From the NCBI RefSeq assembly GCF_027409185.1, contig NC_084461.1, forward strand, positions 141,901,001-141,965,000: a stretch of 64,000 nt of DNA. Direction: 5' to 3'. This document shows positions 1 through 10,500 of the stretch, in pieces (the first letter of the stretch is position 1; each line of letters opens with the position of its first letter). Source of the stretch: Cynocephalus volans. Lineage: Eukaryota; Chordata; Mammalia; Dermoptera; Cynocephalidae. The position numbers and the translations under genes were made by a program. Below the pieces are notes generated by a model. The model made no database searches, was not told where the DNA came from, and worked only from the letters and a program-made list of their open reading frames with translations.

Positions 1-71
1 AAGATCCATAGTGGTAGCAAATACCACTTCAGGTCAGAAAGAACTGAACCCACATTCAAATTTCATCAATG

Positions 72-170
72 GGGCTGACCGGTTTAGCTCAGTTGGTTAG
101 AGTGGAGCCTTATAACACCGAAGCCTTGGGTTCAGATCCCCTTACCATCCAGCTGCAACGTCCCCCCCCC
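72..170 (+). repeat. tRNA-Ile-derived SINE (CYN-like monomer)
   Basis: The copy shows an A-box-like block (tagctcagttggttagag) and a B-box-like block (gggttcagatccc) in tRNA order. It is flanked by a slightly diverged direct repeat, caaatttcatcaatg at 57-71 and caaatttcaccagtg at 171-185. These repeats fix the ends and show retroposition. The tail is C-rich rather than A-rich, so this is probably an old copy. Confidence 0.85.
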
Positions 171-174
171 CAAA

Positions 175-330
175 TTTCACCAGTGACTGGTTGTGTGAGC
201 TTGGACTGGTCACCTAACCTTTCTGAGCCTAGACTTTCTTTTCTGTAAATATGGATTACTACAGCTCCCTCAGAAGTTTGTTGTGTGAATTGAAGGAGAT
301 GCCATGTGTCAAGTGCTCAGCACGATGTCT
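175..330 (+). repeat. MIR fragment
   Basis: The stretch carries the MIR core pattern: gtgtgagcttggactggtca, then cctaacctttctgagcct, then a tttctgtaaatatgg block. It begins directly after the SINE target-site repeat, so the SINE landed at its edge. Confidence 0.6.
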
Positions 331-439
331 GGTACATTGGGGTCATTCACTAAGTACCAAAGGAGCAATCATAGTCTCTGAAATCAGTTCTGGAGGCTAC
401 ATCCAAATGGAATTGTTACATTTAGTTAGAGGACATGAG

Positions 440-635
440 TGCAGGGCCTGGAGCTGGACTGCTTCCTCCACTTACCTCCGGGGTGTGGTATTTCTGAGCC
501 CCTGTTTCCTCATCTATGCAGTGGGGATAATATCAGAACCTGCATTATAGACTGATTGGGAGAATAGGATTATAATTCATGAAAAGCATTTAGCACACTG
601 CAGGTGCATGATAGATCCTGGCTCCTATTATTTCC
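440..635 (+). repeat. MIR
   Basis: The order cctgtttcctcatctatgca, gtggggataatatcagaacc, then a tail with agcatttagcacactgcagg follows the MIR consensus from core to 3' end. The 99-codon open frame across this region is repeat-derived and is not a gene. Confidence 0.7.
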
Positions 636-954
636 CATCAACTGAGATGGAGACGTCTGTGGGAGGAACAGGCTTTGTTGAGGGTAGAACAGGAGGTTTG
701 GACGTGTTAAGTTTGAGATGGCATAAGACATGGAGTGGAGCTGGTAGAGGTCTGAGATAGAGAAAAAAATTGAGAGTCATCAGTATTAGATGATGTTTAA
801 GGCTATGGGTTAGATGAGATCACAAAGGGAGTGAGTGCTCAGAGAAAAGACAAGAGGGAGGACTGAACCCTGGGGCATCAGACATTTAGAGATACGGGAG
901 ATGATTACCACTGCAAAGCTGGAGATCAGACACAGCAGTGTCAAAACCCCAATA

Positions 955-1190
955 GCATTAACTTAACACTCTTATATACTCTGTGCCAGGCTCTGTAAAA
1001 AGTACTTTACAAAAATGAACTCATGTAATACTGGTAACATCCCTCTCAGAAAGGCACTATTTTATCTCCATTTTGCAGATGAGAAAACTGAGACACAGGA
1101 AGATAAATAACTTGCCCAACGCCACACAGCCAATGAGTGGCAGAGCTAGAATTCAAACCCAGGCAGCCTGTCCCCAGAGTCATTATCTCT
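955..1190 (-). repeat. MIR, reverse orientation
   Basis: Reverse-complement MIR is nearly full length: ctctgtgccaggctctgtaa, cattttgcagatgagaaaac, then cacagccaatgagtggcaga and a final aattcaaacccaggcag. Confidence 0.8.
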
Positions 1191-2049
1191 TCCTTTTCTC
1201 ATTGTGGCTTGGAAAGTGCCAACTGGACTTTCCAAAGGAATGCTGAATTTCTTACCCTTTGACTCTCGAGACTAGAACTATGAGAATCATGGAATAAATT
1301 GCTCTCAGAGGCCCCATTTAGCCCTGATGTTTTAGGATCAATGCCAGTTAACATTTCAGATTCTTGACTGAGGAAAGAGGAAGGGGGCTTTAATCAAGGA
1401 ATGGAGAGCTCTGTTAGTTCACTTACTCCATGCAAGGCCCATGAGGTCCTGGGGATGCGGAGAGCAGGAGGATACCCAGGGCTCACCCTCCGCCTGTGAA
1501 TTCACACCTGTCTTCCCACCCCCTTCTTGAGTCATTACTCTCAGAATCATGGTGGCTGTCTGAGGCAGGAGCCAGAGTCCAGGTGTCAAGTTGGGGTGGC
1601 CCAGGGACATGAGCCATGAGGCCCTTCTTTACCTTCTCTGGGGAGCAGTTGCTCTACTGGTTCAATTGCCCAATAAAACCTCACTCTTATGGAGACAGTT
1701 TGAGTTCATTTACCCGTCCTTTTAGGTTCTTAATGAGTGTCTGAACAAATAGATGAACTGCAGGAGAGAAAGAAAGAGGTGGGTGTGGGTGGGTGGAGGG
1801 TGGAGGCTCAGATGCACACGTAAACGCCTGCGGAGGGGAGAGGAGCACAGCTGAGTCAGGCAGCCTGGTGCCAATGCCATCCTTTTCCACACCCCCACCA
1901 CTCCCATTCTGCCATTGACGCTGACCTTGGATGCATAGCAACTAAGGAGAAAACAGTTCTAACTGTGCAGGAGGAAGTCAATGGGAAAGGGAGTTGAGAC
2001 AGGGGCCTGGAGCAACAATCTGATTCCTCCCGCCAGCTTCTCATCCATA

Positions 2050-2245
2050 TCCCCTGGCCTGGAGCTTCTCAAGGTCACTGAGTACCACAATCCCTGGAGA
2101 GTTTGTCAAAATGTAGATTCCAGGGCCCTACCCCAGACCTGCCACATCAGAACTTCTGCTGGTCAGGGCCCGAAGATTTCCACTGTTCACAAGCCACCCC
2201 CCACACCTTGCCAGCAGTGTATGATGAAGACCACTCTTTAAGGAA
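2050..2245 (+). mobile_element. MER5-type hAT-Charlie element
   Basis: The segment follows the MER5A layout: a tctcaaggtcactgag start, a ctggagagtttgtcaaaatg block, a gggccctaccccagac block and a gaccactctttaagg end. It is a non-autonomous DNA transposon fossil without coding capacity. Confidence 0.65.
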
Positions 2246-2494
2246 CACAGCTTAATAGCCTATTCCAGACTGATCTGGACAAATAAAATGAAATCAACAG
2301 ATCCCAGTGCCTACTAGGTACATATACACAAGGGAGTATGAAATGCAGCCTCTATCCTGGAAGGGATTACAGTCTCATTGGGAGATAAAAGGCACACTTT
2401 GTGAAGAGTTAAATTAATGCTACAATATATCAATAATAATTTAAAACAATAGGCAAATAGATTGGACACATTGCCAATGTCTGGGAACAGTAGT

Positions 2495-2650
2495 AGACAT
2501 CATTCAATAAGCACCTGCGGAAATGCTAGATCCTGTACTAAACACTTTGGTTATGTACATTCACTTAATCCTCATTTGATCTCATTAAAACTCTGGAAGA
2601 TGGGTATTTTTGTTCCCATATAAAAAAGAATGAGTTAAAGCTCCAGCTTA
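2495..2650 (-). repeat. MIR, reverse orientation (diverged)
   Basis: The pattern tcattcaataagcacctgcg, cctgtactaaacactttggt, cacttaatcctcatttgatc is the reversed 3' half of MIR. Divergence is high and the core is poorly kept. Confidence 0.55.
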
Positions 2651-2789
2651 TTTGTTAATTCTGCTCAGATCAGGCCTCCCTAATCCTTAGGGGATGCTCA
2701 AGGTAATGTCTCTGTGTTCCCAAAATATCTTCATGTTATAGACTTATCTCATCTGTCACACAGTGTTGTTATTACTTGTTTACTAGCCT

Positions 2790-2882
2790 GGGTTTCCTGC
2801 AAGACTTGAGGATAGATACTGTATTTCCAGAACCTAGTGAGCTGTAGGTGCTCAACTAATGTTTGCTCAATGAATGAAAGTT
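2790..2882 (+). repeat. L2 LINE 3' end
   Basis: The sequence has the terminal L2 signature: a gcaagacttgaggatagata block, agctgtaggtgctcaacta and a closing ctcaatgaatgaaag. Confidence 0.65.
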
Positions 2883-3389
2883 GTGTGTCTGAAGTCTCAG
2901 AAGTAATACATGAAGGGGCTGAGTGACTCTAAAGCCCAGATTTCCCCCTCTGAGCCATTACAGATGATACAAGCTATGGGAATTCCTGCAAGGAACAGTC
3001 CCTATAGGTTGGAGAAGTCAGAGAAGGCTCCCTGGAGGAGGCGGAGTTGGAAGGACATTTGGAATTTGGAAAAATAGGTGAAAAGTGAGCAGGCCAAGGC
3101 ATGAAGGTGGGGTTCTGCAAGGAGCATATTCCTCCAAGACTAGAGACCCCAGGGGACTCCAGGGGACTCCACCTCATTCCCTAAGCCTTTCTAGCTTACG
3201 CATTGGCTGTCACCTTATATCTTACATCCCAATTACTGCTATTAAATTATTAAATTACTTAATTATTTTTCTCCAAAGTTTACAGGGAGATGCTAAAGGC
3301 TACATTGTTTTCCCATCTCTAGACCAGGGAGTGTGACATAATGTATTCTATTGGTAGATTTGTCCTTTTGGAAAGTCCCTTTTAATAAT

Positions 3390-3680
3390 GAATGGGATAT
3401 TTTTTCAGTTTTTGTGAAGAAATAAGATCCATTAATATCCATAATCTATTGCTAAGTGAAAAAAAAGCAGGACAAAACAGTGTCTCTAAATTTCATTTTT
3501 GTTAAAAATAATAGGGGGAAAAAAGAGGATAAGCACAAATATGTTTGCATGCATGTGTGAAATGTCCAGAGGGTTATATACTGAATTTAACAGGAGCTGG
3601 TTTTGGAAAAAGAGATGCAGTGGGATGTGGGATTTTCACCTTTCCACAGTTTTCTGCTTTCATATTTTTATTCTTTTATT
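3390..3680 (+). repeat. L1M-type 3' region fragment (diverged)
   Basis: The AT-rich stretch, with ctattgctaagtgaaaaaaa and a following block of mixed composition, resembles the 3' part of old L1 elements. Open frames of 80 codons here run into the neighbouring poly-T and are not genes. The subfamily cannot be named by eye. Confidence 0.45.
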
Positions 3681-3685
3681 CTTTT

Positions 3686-3778
3686 ATTCTTTTTTTTTTT
3701 TTTTTTTGGCAACTGGCCAGAACAGTGATCCAAATCCTTGACCTCAGTGTGATAAGACCACACTCTAACCAACTTTTG
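3686..3778 (-). repeat. tRNA-Ile-derived SINE, reverse orientation
   Basis: A poly-T run is followed by ggcaactggccagaacagtg, a reversed B-box-like block and cactctaaccaacttt, which is the reversed A-box. The copy is diverged. Confidence 0.7.
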
Positions 3779-3953
3779 TCTTTTTAAACAATGATTATGT
3801 ATTAAATTTACAATTGAAAAATAAGACCCTTTGATGGGATTATAGGTAGCTTTTAGTTTATTTATGCTTTGTTCCTTCCACATTTTCTACTACAAACATC
3901 TACTACTTTCATAATCAGAAAATAAAAAACCCTTTCTGCTATAAATGTTGTTA

Positions 3954-4058
3954 TAGTTTTTTGGTTTGTTTTTGGCAGTTGGCCGGTACAGGATCTGAAT
4001 CCGTGATCTTGGTGTTGTAAGGCTGTGCTCTAACCAACTGAGCCAACCGGTCAGCCCC
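3954..4058 (-). repeat. tRNA-Ile-derived SINE, reverse orientation, clear target-site repeat
   Basis: The copy ends in tctaaccaactgagccaacc, which is the reversed A-box region. It is bounded by the perfect direct repeat taaatgttgtta at 3942-3953 and 4059-4070, so both insertion ends are certain. Confidence 0.9.
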
Positions 4059-4299
4059 TAAATGTTGTTAAAAAGAAAAAAATATATATATTCTCAAGAT
4101 GGCACAATTTGTCATGTTGGGAGAGCAGGATATCTGGGGAAAGTACCAAAGATGTTCTAAACTCTGAGTCCCAAGAAATTAAGCACCCAGGCAAGCGGGA
4201 TGTAAACTAATTCAGTTCCAATTTGGCAAAACATCTTAACTGTAAGAATGTTCCAGATCCTTTAACTTTGTAATCTCATCGTGGGGCTTTAGCTCAGGA

Positions 4300-4402
4300 A
4301 AACGCTTTTTTATTTATTTGGCAGCTGGCAGGTTCAGGGATCCAAACCTGTGACCTTGGTGTTACCAGCACTACACTCTCCCAAGTGAGCTAATCATCAA
4401 GC
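4300..4402 (-). repeat. tRNA-Ile-derived SINE, reverse orientation
   Basis: After a T-rich stretch the copy has ggcagctggcaggttcaggg, then gaccttggtgttaccagcac and actctcccaagtgagct. The cactctcccaagtgagc motif is the variant A-box seen in the dimeric copies elsewhere in this window. Confidence 0.75.
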
Positions 4403-4439
4403 TTCAAGGAAGTATTTAAAAACAAACAACAGCAATCCA

Positions 4440-4830
4440 GAAAGCTCTCTACATATAAAGATGCTTATTGTGGTTTTATATTTAATGGAGTAACCTGGGA
4501 TCCACCTGAAAGTGGTGGACTATTATGAAGCCATTTCTAACAATAAACATGACCACTTTGTAGAAACGTGGGATTGTGTTTACAAAGTAATGCTGGGTGA
4601 AGAAAATAGAAAGCAATATTGCATTTATGTGGAGATTATGGTTTTATACATCTGTTATAATTAGAATTGATTATAAAGAAAGAGAGCAAGGATGAGAGAA
4701 AAAGAGGGAGACAGTGAGAGATGGGGGAAGAGAGTAGAAAAAAAGTGACTGTTAGGTTGATGGGATTATGGGATTTTTAAAAATGTCCTTAAAAGGTATT
4801 GAAAGTTGCTTTGATAGAAAATATAAACTA
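4440..4830 (+). repeat. old L1 3' region
   Basis: The stretch has the typical L1 3' text, for example tggactattatgaagccatt and aagtaatgctgggtgaagaa, followed by a purine-rich run at about 4678-4745. No open frame of note is left. Confidence 0.6.
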
Positions 4831-4839
4831 CACACAGAG

Positions 4840-5020
4840 GCTCTGTGACTTTGGGCAAGTTACTTAACTTCTCTGAACCTGCTCCTCGGCAAAATAATGG
4901 TACCCACTTCATAGAGCTGTTTTGAAGATTAAATGAGATATCCATGTAAAATACTCAACAGAGTGCCCAAAGCATAATAAACACCCAATAAATGTTAGCT
5001 ATTTTAAATGTCATGGTTAT
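4840..5020 (+). repeat. MIR
   Basis: The segment reads gtgactttgggcaagttact, taacttctctgaacctgctc, gaagattaaatgagatatcc and caataaatgttagcta in order, which covers the MIR core and 3' end. Confidence 0.8.
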
Positions 5021-5039
5021 TTTATCATTATTATCAAAG

Positions 5040-5620
5040 AAGGGAAATTTGCACATGCTCTAGGTGCGAGTATAAACCACTATAGAAAGGCAGTAGAGTA
5101 ATAGATACAAATTTTTTAAGCACAAAAAACCTTTGTTTCAGGAATTTCATGTCTCAAAATTCATCCTTAGCAAGTAATCTTAGTAAATAATCTGACAAAT
5201 ACACCAAGAGGTATAAACAAGAATATTTATATCAGGATTATTTATAACAGGGCGGGTCGGTTAGCTCAATCGGTTAGAGTACAACCTTGCAACACCAAGG
5301 TCACGGGTTTGGATGCCCAGCCAGATGCCGAAACAGAATTATTTATAACAGAAAAAGATTGGAAACAACCTAAGGATCCAGCAATGTTTAAGTAAATTAT
5401 GAAACACAGATACAGTAGAATACTCTGGGGCCATTAAAAAGGACACAATATATCTTTATTTAATAATATAGACATGTACCTATATCATTACGTAGAAAGG
5501 AGGTAACAGAACAATATAATCTCACTTATATAAGAAAGTACATGCATGATTTAAAAGTCTAGAAGGAGAGATACCAAAGTGTTATCAAGGGCCACCCCCG
5601 CCAGGACTGTCACTTGCTCT
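5040..5620 (+). repeat. old L1 3' region, split by a SINE
   Basis: Both halves are L1M-like: aggaatttcatgtctcaaaa before the SINE, then ggaaacaacctaaggatcca and ccattaaaaaggacacaata after it. The SINE at 5251-5336 separates them cleanly, so the L1 is older. Confidence 0.7.
5251..5336 (+). repeat. tRNA-Ile-derived SINE nested in L1
   Basis: The copy starts ggcgggtcggttagctcaat and keeps the order A-box, aacaccaaggtcacgggttt. The perfect direct repeat attatttataacag at 5237-5250 and 5338-5351 flanks it. Confidence 0.9.
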
Positions 5621-5664
5621 TTTAATATATATAAATTTATCATCAGAAAAATCCATGATGAAGG

Positions 5665-5666
<2 letters not shown>

Positions 5667-5712
<46 letters not shown>
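5667..5712 (+). repeat. (GT)23 microsatellite
   Basis: An uninterrupted run of 23 GT units is long enough to be length-polymorphic. It lies in non-coding DNA upstream of FABP6. Confidence 0.97.
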
Positions 5713-5714
<2 letters not shown>

Positions 5715-6149
5715 AGACTAAAATAAGCCTCCTGGCTGGATAAAGAATTTCAAGATTGGAGATTGAAGACTGAGAAAATGTGGCAAAGTTGGTTTTTCAC
5801 CAGGAACCACTTAGCCCCAGGTCTGGAAGTCAGCAACTGTGGTGAATTCTGCTTTGGAGAGAAATGATGGAGACTCGTGAAGGGCAGACCCTGGAAAAGG
5901 ACATAGACTTGCAGAGCTTTCCTTAATTAATAATAAAAATAATAGCCATGGTAGAGTGCTGAATACTCTGCATTGTCAGTTTTGTTTGATCCAGAGCCAC
6001 GAGCTAGGCAGGGCAGGAGCTATCACTGAGGAGATGGAGTGGTACTGGAAGAAAGAGCAGGAACTATAAGTTAAGGGTCTGAACCCCTAACCCCTTCCAG
6101 TTGGGAGGCTTGAACAAAGTAAAATCCATCAAGCTCCTAGCCCAGTGCC

Positions 6150-6690
6150 TGGCACAGAGCAGTCATCAAGGCACCCTGGTACCTCCTCTTCCAAGTGCAC
6201 TCCACAGGCCCGTGGGCTGCTGCTTTACTGTGGATGCATTAGCTGCACCGTTGTTGTGTCTATTCTCCTTCAAGTGCTCTTTGCTGCAGCCAAACTCACC
6301 GTTTCCTTATTCATCGCACTGTTCCCTCCACCTAGAACATCACTTCTCTTTGTTCTCAGCCTACTCAGCCTTCCTGCTTCTCCCCATGTCCAACTCCTAT
6401 TGGTCCTTGTATCAAATGCCACCTTCTGCCCAAAGATGCACCAAACCCTGGTGGACACCACTGCTCCTTCCTCGTGCTGCAGGACATACATCTGGTTTTA
6501 TTTTGGGACACGTCACATTCTGCTTACACAAAGAGTCTCCATAGCTATGTGCCTTAGCTCTGGTCTAGACTGGGAGCTCTTTTGGGAAAGGTATATTTCA
6601 TTCACCTGTGTTTCCTCAGTGCTGGCCCTGCATGCAGTAGGTGCTCAGTGAACTTTGGTGGATGAATGAGGGGGGAATGAATGAATGAGA
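6150..6690 (+). repeat. L2 LINE
   Basis: The text gttccctccacctagaacat, ttctgcttctccccatgtcc-like blocks, gtctagactgggagctcttt and gtaggtgctcagtgaacttt is the L2 3' region in correct order. Two overlapping open frames of 147 and 168 codons (6101-6544 and 6145-6651) are accidental frames through this repeat. Confidence 0.75.
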
Positions 6691-6699
6691 GATGATGCT

Positions 6700-7105
6700 G
6701 TGGATTGATTGAATTGTGTCTCCCAAAGTTCATATATTAGAAGCTTAATTCCCACTATAACTCTTGAGGGTGGGAAATCCTATGGTGATAATTGAAAGGT
6801 CGGGCTTTGAGGAGGTGATTAGATTGAAGGACCACACCATAGGGAATGGTCTTCATGGGCATGGTTCTGAAGGCTCTAAAAGAAGAGCACATGAAAGGTT
6901 AAACTCTCTCTCTCTACTCCCCATTTTCTGCCATATGAGACCCCTGTATTGCTGTAAAGCTACTACCAAAAAAGACCCTCACCAGATGTGCTCCCTGGAC
7001 TTTGAACTTCCCAGCCTCTGAAACCATAAGCAATAAATTTCATTGTCTTATAAATTACCCAGTTCCAGGTATTTTGTTACAAGCAACAGAAACGGACTAA
7101 TAGAG
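6700..7105 (+). mobile_element. ERVL-MaLR solitary LTR (MST/MLT1-like)
   Basis: The region begins tgtggattgattgaattgtg and ends gaaacggactaatagag, the typical ends of MaLR LTRs. Inside are tgccatatgagacccctgta-type text and the LTR polyadenylation signal in aagcaataaatttc. It lies about 360 bases upstream of the FABP6 start codon. No internal retroviral genes are present. Confidence 0.75.
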
Positions 7106-7245
7106 ATTACAAGAGCACAGGTAGAGGGCAGGGCATGGATGGAGGGAGGGATGGGCACAGAGGTGAATGACTCCTCAGACCCTTTGGCAGTCCCAGCCTT
7201 GGCCTTGCTGGAAATGGTAGTGGGATTACAGCCAGCACTTTCCCA

Positions 7246-7258
7246 GGGTGAATGACCT
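7246..7258. promoter_or_regulatory. FXR-type inverted repeat 1 (IR-1) upstream of FABP6
   Basis: The 13 bases GGGTGA-A-TGACCT form two nuclear-receptor half-sites in inverted orientation with a one-base spacer. The second half-site is a perfect complement of AGGTCA. The bile acid receptor FXR with RXR is known to activate FABP6 through an IR-1 in the proximal promoter. The position, 204 bases before the ATG and about 116 before the TATA-like box, fits that site. Binding here is inferred. Confidence 0.8.
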
Positions 7259-7290
7259 CAGGGCTCTGCCTCCCCAGGTCCTACCCCCGT

Positions 7291-7296
7291 CATAAA
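7291..7296 (-). promoter_or_regulatory. CDX-like homeobox motif in FABP6 promoter
   Basis: The hexamer reads TTTATG on the - strand, matching the intestinal CDX1/CDX2 core. It lies between the IR-1 and the TATA-like box. A single hexamer is weak evidence; its placement in an intestine-specific promoter is the only support. Confidence 0.3.
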
Positions 7297-7339
7297 ACAG
7301 CAAGCATTTCCTCTTCAGAGCTGGGAGGGAGAAGTGGGG

Positions 7340-7345
7340 TGACCT
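7340..7345 (-). promoter_or_regulatory. nuclear-receptor half-site in FABP6 promoter
   Basis: TGACCT is a perfect AGGTCA half-site on the - strand, about 30 bases upstream of the TATA-like box. It could serve a monomeric or composite receptor site. The flanks do not match a full LRH-1 site. Confidence 0.3.
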
Positions 7346-7373
7346 AGGGGCTGAGCCCCAATAGCTGGCAGAG

Positions 7374-7381
7374 TTTATAAT
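7374..7381 (+). promoter_or_regulatory. TATA-like box of the short FABP6 transcript
   Basis: TTTATAAT lies 81 bases upstream of the start codon. A start site 25 to 30 bases downstream would give a 5' UTR of about 55 bases. This is the promoter of the 128-residue ileal form; a longer upstream-initiated form known in human would start outside this window. Confidence 0.6.
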
Positions 7382-7461
7382 CCGGGACACCAGACCCCTC
7401 AGCACCAGCTGTTCTGTCCTCCTCATCCCCCTGCTCTCTGGCCTCCAGCTTCCCCAGCAGC

Positions 7462-7528
7462 ATGGCCTTCACCGGCAAGTTCGAGGTTGAGAGTGAAAAG
7501 AACTATGACGAATTCGTGAAGCTCCTTG
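7462..7528 (+). CDS. FABP6: FABP6 coding exon 1
   Basis: The exon encodes residues 1-22 plus the first base of Gly23: the first beta strand and the start of the helix-turn-helix lid. The donor is gtgagtgag. The reading begins [18 protein letters not shown]. Confidence 0.97.
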
Positions 7529-10500
7529 GTGAGTGAGCTCCTGAGTATGCCTTCCCTGGGGCTGGTTTGTCACAGCCAGCTCTGAGCCAGGAACCCGAAC
7601 CCCTGGGGTAGAGTGGGACAGCACTCATTCATTCATTCCCCCATTCATTCATTCACACATTTGTTGAGCAGCTACTCTGTCCTAGGCTCTGATGATAAGA
7701 ACCATAAAACATTCTTTTACTTTAAAACACTTTTAGTATATTAGTATCTACATTTTACTGATGGAAAACTTGAGGCCCAGAGAAGCTGAGTAACTAGTCC
7801 AAGGTCACATAGCTAGCAGTTGGTGAAGTAGAGACTTCATGTTTATTCATTCAAACATTTATTGAACACTCACCATATGCAAGGGCTGTCCCAATGGTAT
7901 TGATGGGGCACCTCAGTGCAACTTGCTCAAGTCAGTGGCAGAGGTCATCAGCACCTAGAACCCAATGATGAGTGGTATCACTACACTTTGCCTAAGGAGA
8001 GGTGATCAAGAAGTTAGCATAGAGACCAGGTTTGACAAGCCACTCCTTCACTCAGTCATTCAACAAACACAGGCCTCTTACTGTGCTAGGCACTATGGGG
8101 AGAGAGACCAATGATTTCACCCGTTCTCTCACTGCCTGACGTAACACTGGTCTGTTGTCAAGAACCAATGAGACTGTGGATTTGAAAAGCCTGTGGAAAT
8201 CTCAGTGCACTCTCTAAGGCTGAGACAGTGCAATTGTCAAAATTCAGAGGACAGCCCCAGGGGACCTGTGCCCTGCCTCTTGGTGGCCACATCTTGTCTG
8301 TGCACTGGGCCAGAGCAGCCCTGAGAGCAGGGCCCTTGTGTCCTGGGGCCTTAAGGAGGCAAGGGCCTGTCTGAGTCAATTATCAGCAGTGACCCCTAAG
8401 GAACAGTGACTTGGCTTCACCTACAACAGTCTAGTGCTGTGGAACTGGAAGAGAGGCCACCTCAGCTCTAGACCGCATTCTGCCATTAATCTCTGCTGAG
8501 ATGCTGGGAAGACCCTTTCCCGCTCTGGGTCTTCGTTTATTTATCTGTAAAATAGAAGCATTAGAAGACACAATATTGAAAGTCCCATTCGTTCTGTAAC
8601 TTTTTAAGTTTAGCAAGTTTCTATTATATTTATATTACTACCAGAAGATCAGCTATGATGGACGAGCATCAACTACATTCTGGGAGCTTTACACAACACA
8701 ATCGTGTTGAATTGAATCCTTGCAGCAGTCCTGTGAGATGATCCTTTTTTTTTTTTTTTTTTTTTAAAAAGATGACCGGTAAGGGGATCTTAACCCTTGA
8801 CTTGGTGTTGTCAGCACCATGCTCTCTCAAGTGAGCCATGGGCCGGCCCTGAGATGATCCTTTTTATCCCCATTTTGTGGATAAAAACACTATAGATCAG
8901 ATGGATAGTGACTTGCCCAAGCCACATGGCTCACGGCAGAGCTGGGATTTGAAGGCTTGTACTATCTGTCTCAGGCACTGTGCTCTTACCCTGCAGGCTG
9001 GCCTGCCATGGGGAGGAAAGTTTTTCTTCCAAATTACAGGGTCATAAGCAGCTCTTACATGGCCGTTCTTCTTGTCACTCGGCCCAGGGCTCTCCAGCGA
9101 CATGATTGAAAAGGCCCGTAACTTCAAGACCATTACGGAGGTACAGCAGAATGGGCAGGACTTCGTCTGGATCCAGCACTGCTCCGGGGGCAAAAACATA
9201 ACCAACAAGTTCACCATTGGCAAGGAAAGCGAAATACAGACCTTGGAGGGGAAGAAGTTCAAGGTGAGAGGCTACTGGCCACACTCTGTTCTTCCCCGGC
9301 CTCTGGCCAACTTCTCATCTCAAACACAACCTCCCTGCTCCCCAAGCTGAAGCTTCTTTCTCTGGTTTAGCCTCCAGCATTTTGGAGCTTGAGTTACTTG
9401 GCAATTTAACACTCCTGGTTTTTAACGGTCACCTCAGCAGTGGACACAATACTGATAATAAAAATAGCTAATATTTGCCGAGCACTTAATATAACCTCGC
9501 CACTTGCTGGATAGTGTAGACAACTTAATGAAGTTCATGTTATGAGGTTGCTACCATTACTCTCCCCATTTTACAGATTGTGGTGGTGAGCTGCGGGATT
9601 GAATAGCTTGCCCCATCACACAACAGGGTCAGGCCTTCACATCCAGGCAAAACTGCTTTTTTATGCTGCCTCCCAGTGTAGCAGAGAGATAAAGAGCCTG
9701 GGCCATGGCATCAGACTCAGCTGGATGTGCAGCCGTGATCTCCTGCTGGCAGCTGTGGGGCCCTGGGCAGTACATCTCACTTTCCTGAGCCTCAGATCTC
9801 TAGGATGCCAAATGGGAATAGGTAAGGTCCTTAAATCCAAGAGCTGTGGTGAAGATCAAATATGATAACGCATGGAAGCACCTAGCATAGTGCCTGCCCC
9901 ATAGCAAATGCTAGGGGGAAAAAACTAGTCATTTCTTTTTGTTTTAGAGGCTCAGGGAGGCCAAGTAATGTGCATGAGGCCCTGCAGCCAGAAAGTGGTC
10001 AGAGGACAGGGCTTTGAACTGCAGCTGTTTGCCTATGCTGTCGGACTCGTCCGGGTTTGCAATTGCAATCTTGGGTAGCAGAGAAGTGAAAGGCGGTTGT
10101 CTGTCCTCATCTATCCAGGCTAGTCCTTCAGACCTTCCAACCACTCTGGATCCCATCTGCAGACCCCAAGCATGACCAGGAGGGTACTTTGCTTTTCAAG
10201 TGGTACTTTGCTCTACCGAGGTGGAGACTAAGTAGTCATAATATTCATATTCTGCCACTTGGGATTTTTATAAAATTGAAGTCTTTCTGGATCAGCACAT
10301 ATTGATTGGCCTTATTCTTTTCAGTGGCTACACAGTATTCCAAAGGATGGAAATGCTATAATTTATGTAACTACCCCCTCGGTGATAGATACTTAGATTA
10401 TTCACTGGTGGATAATCTGGGTTGGATGTTTCAGTTCACTGCTGCCAACAATGCTGCAATCAATAGCCTTGGACATTATATCATCCTAACAGTGATGATC

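Noticed and set aside
6101-6651. Overlapping frames of 147 and 168 codons
   Set aside because: Both read through an L2 LINE 3' region in frames unrelated to its reverse transcriptase.
1-7200. Upstream exons of the long FABP6 isoform
   Set aside because: Human has a longer form with upstream exons, but no exon with suitable splice sites and coding text could be pointed to here. They probably lie before the window.
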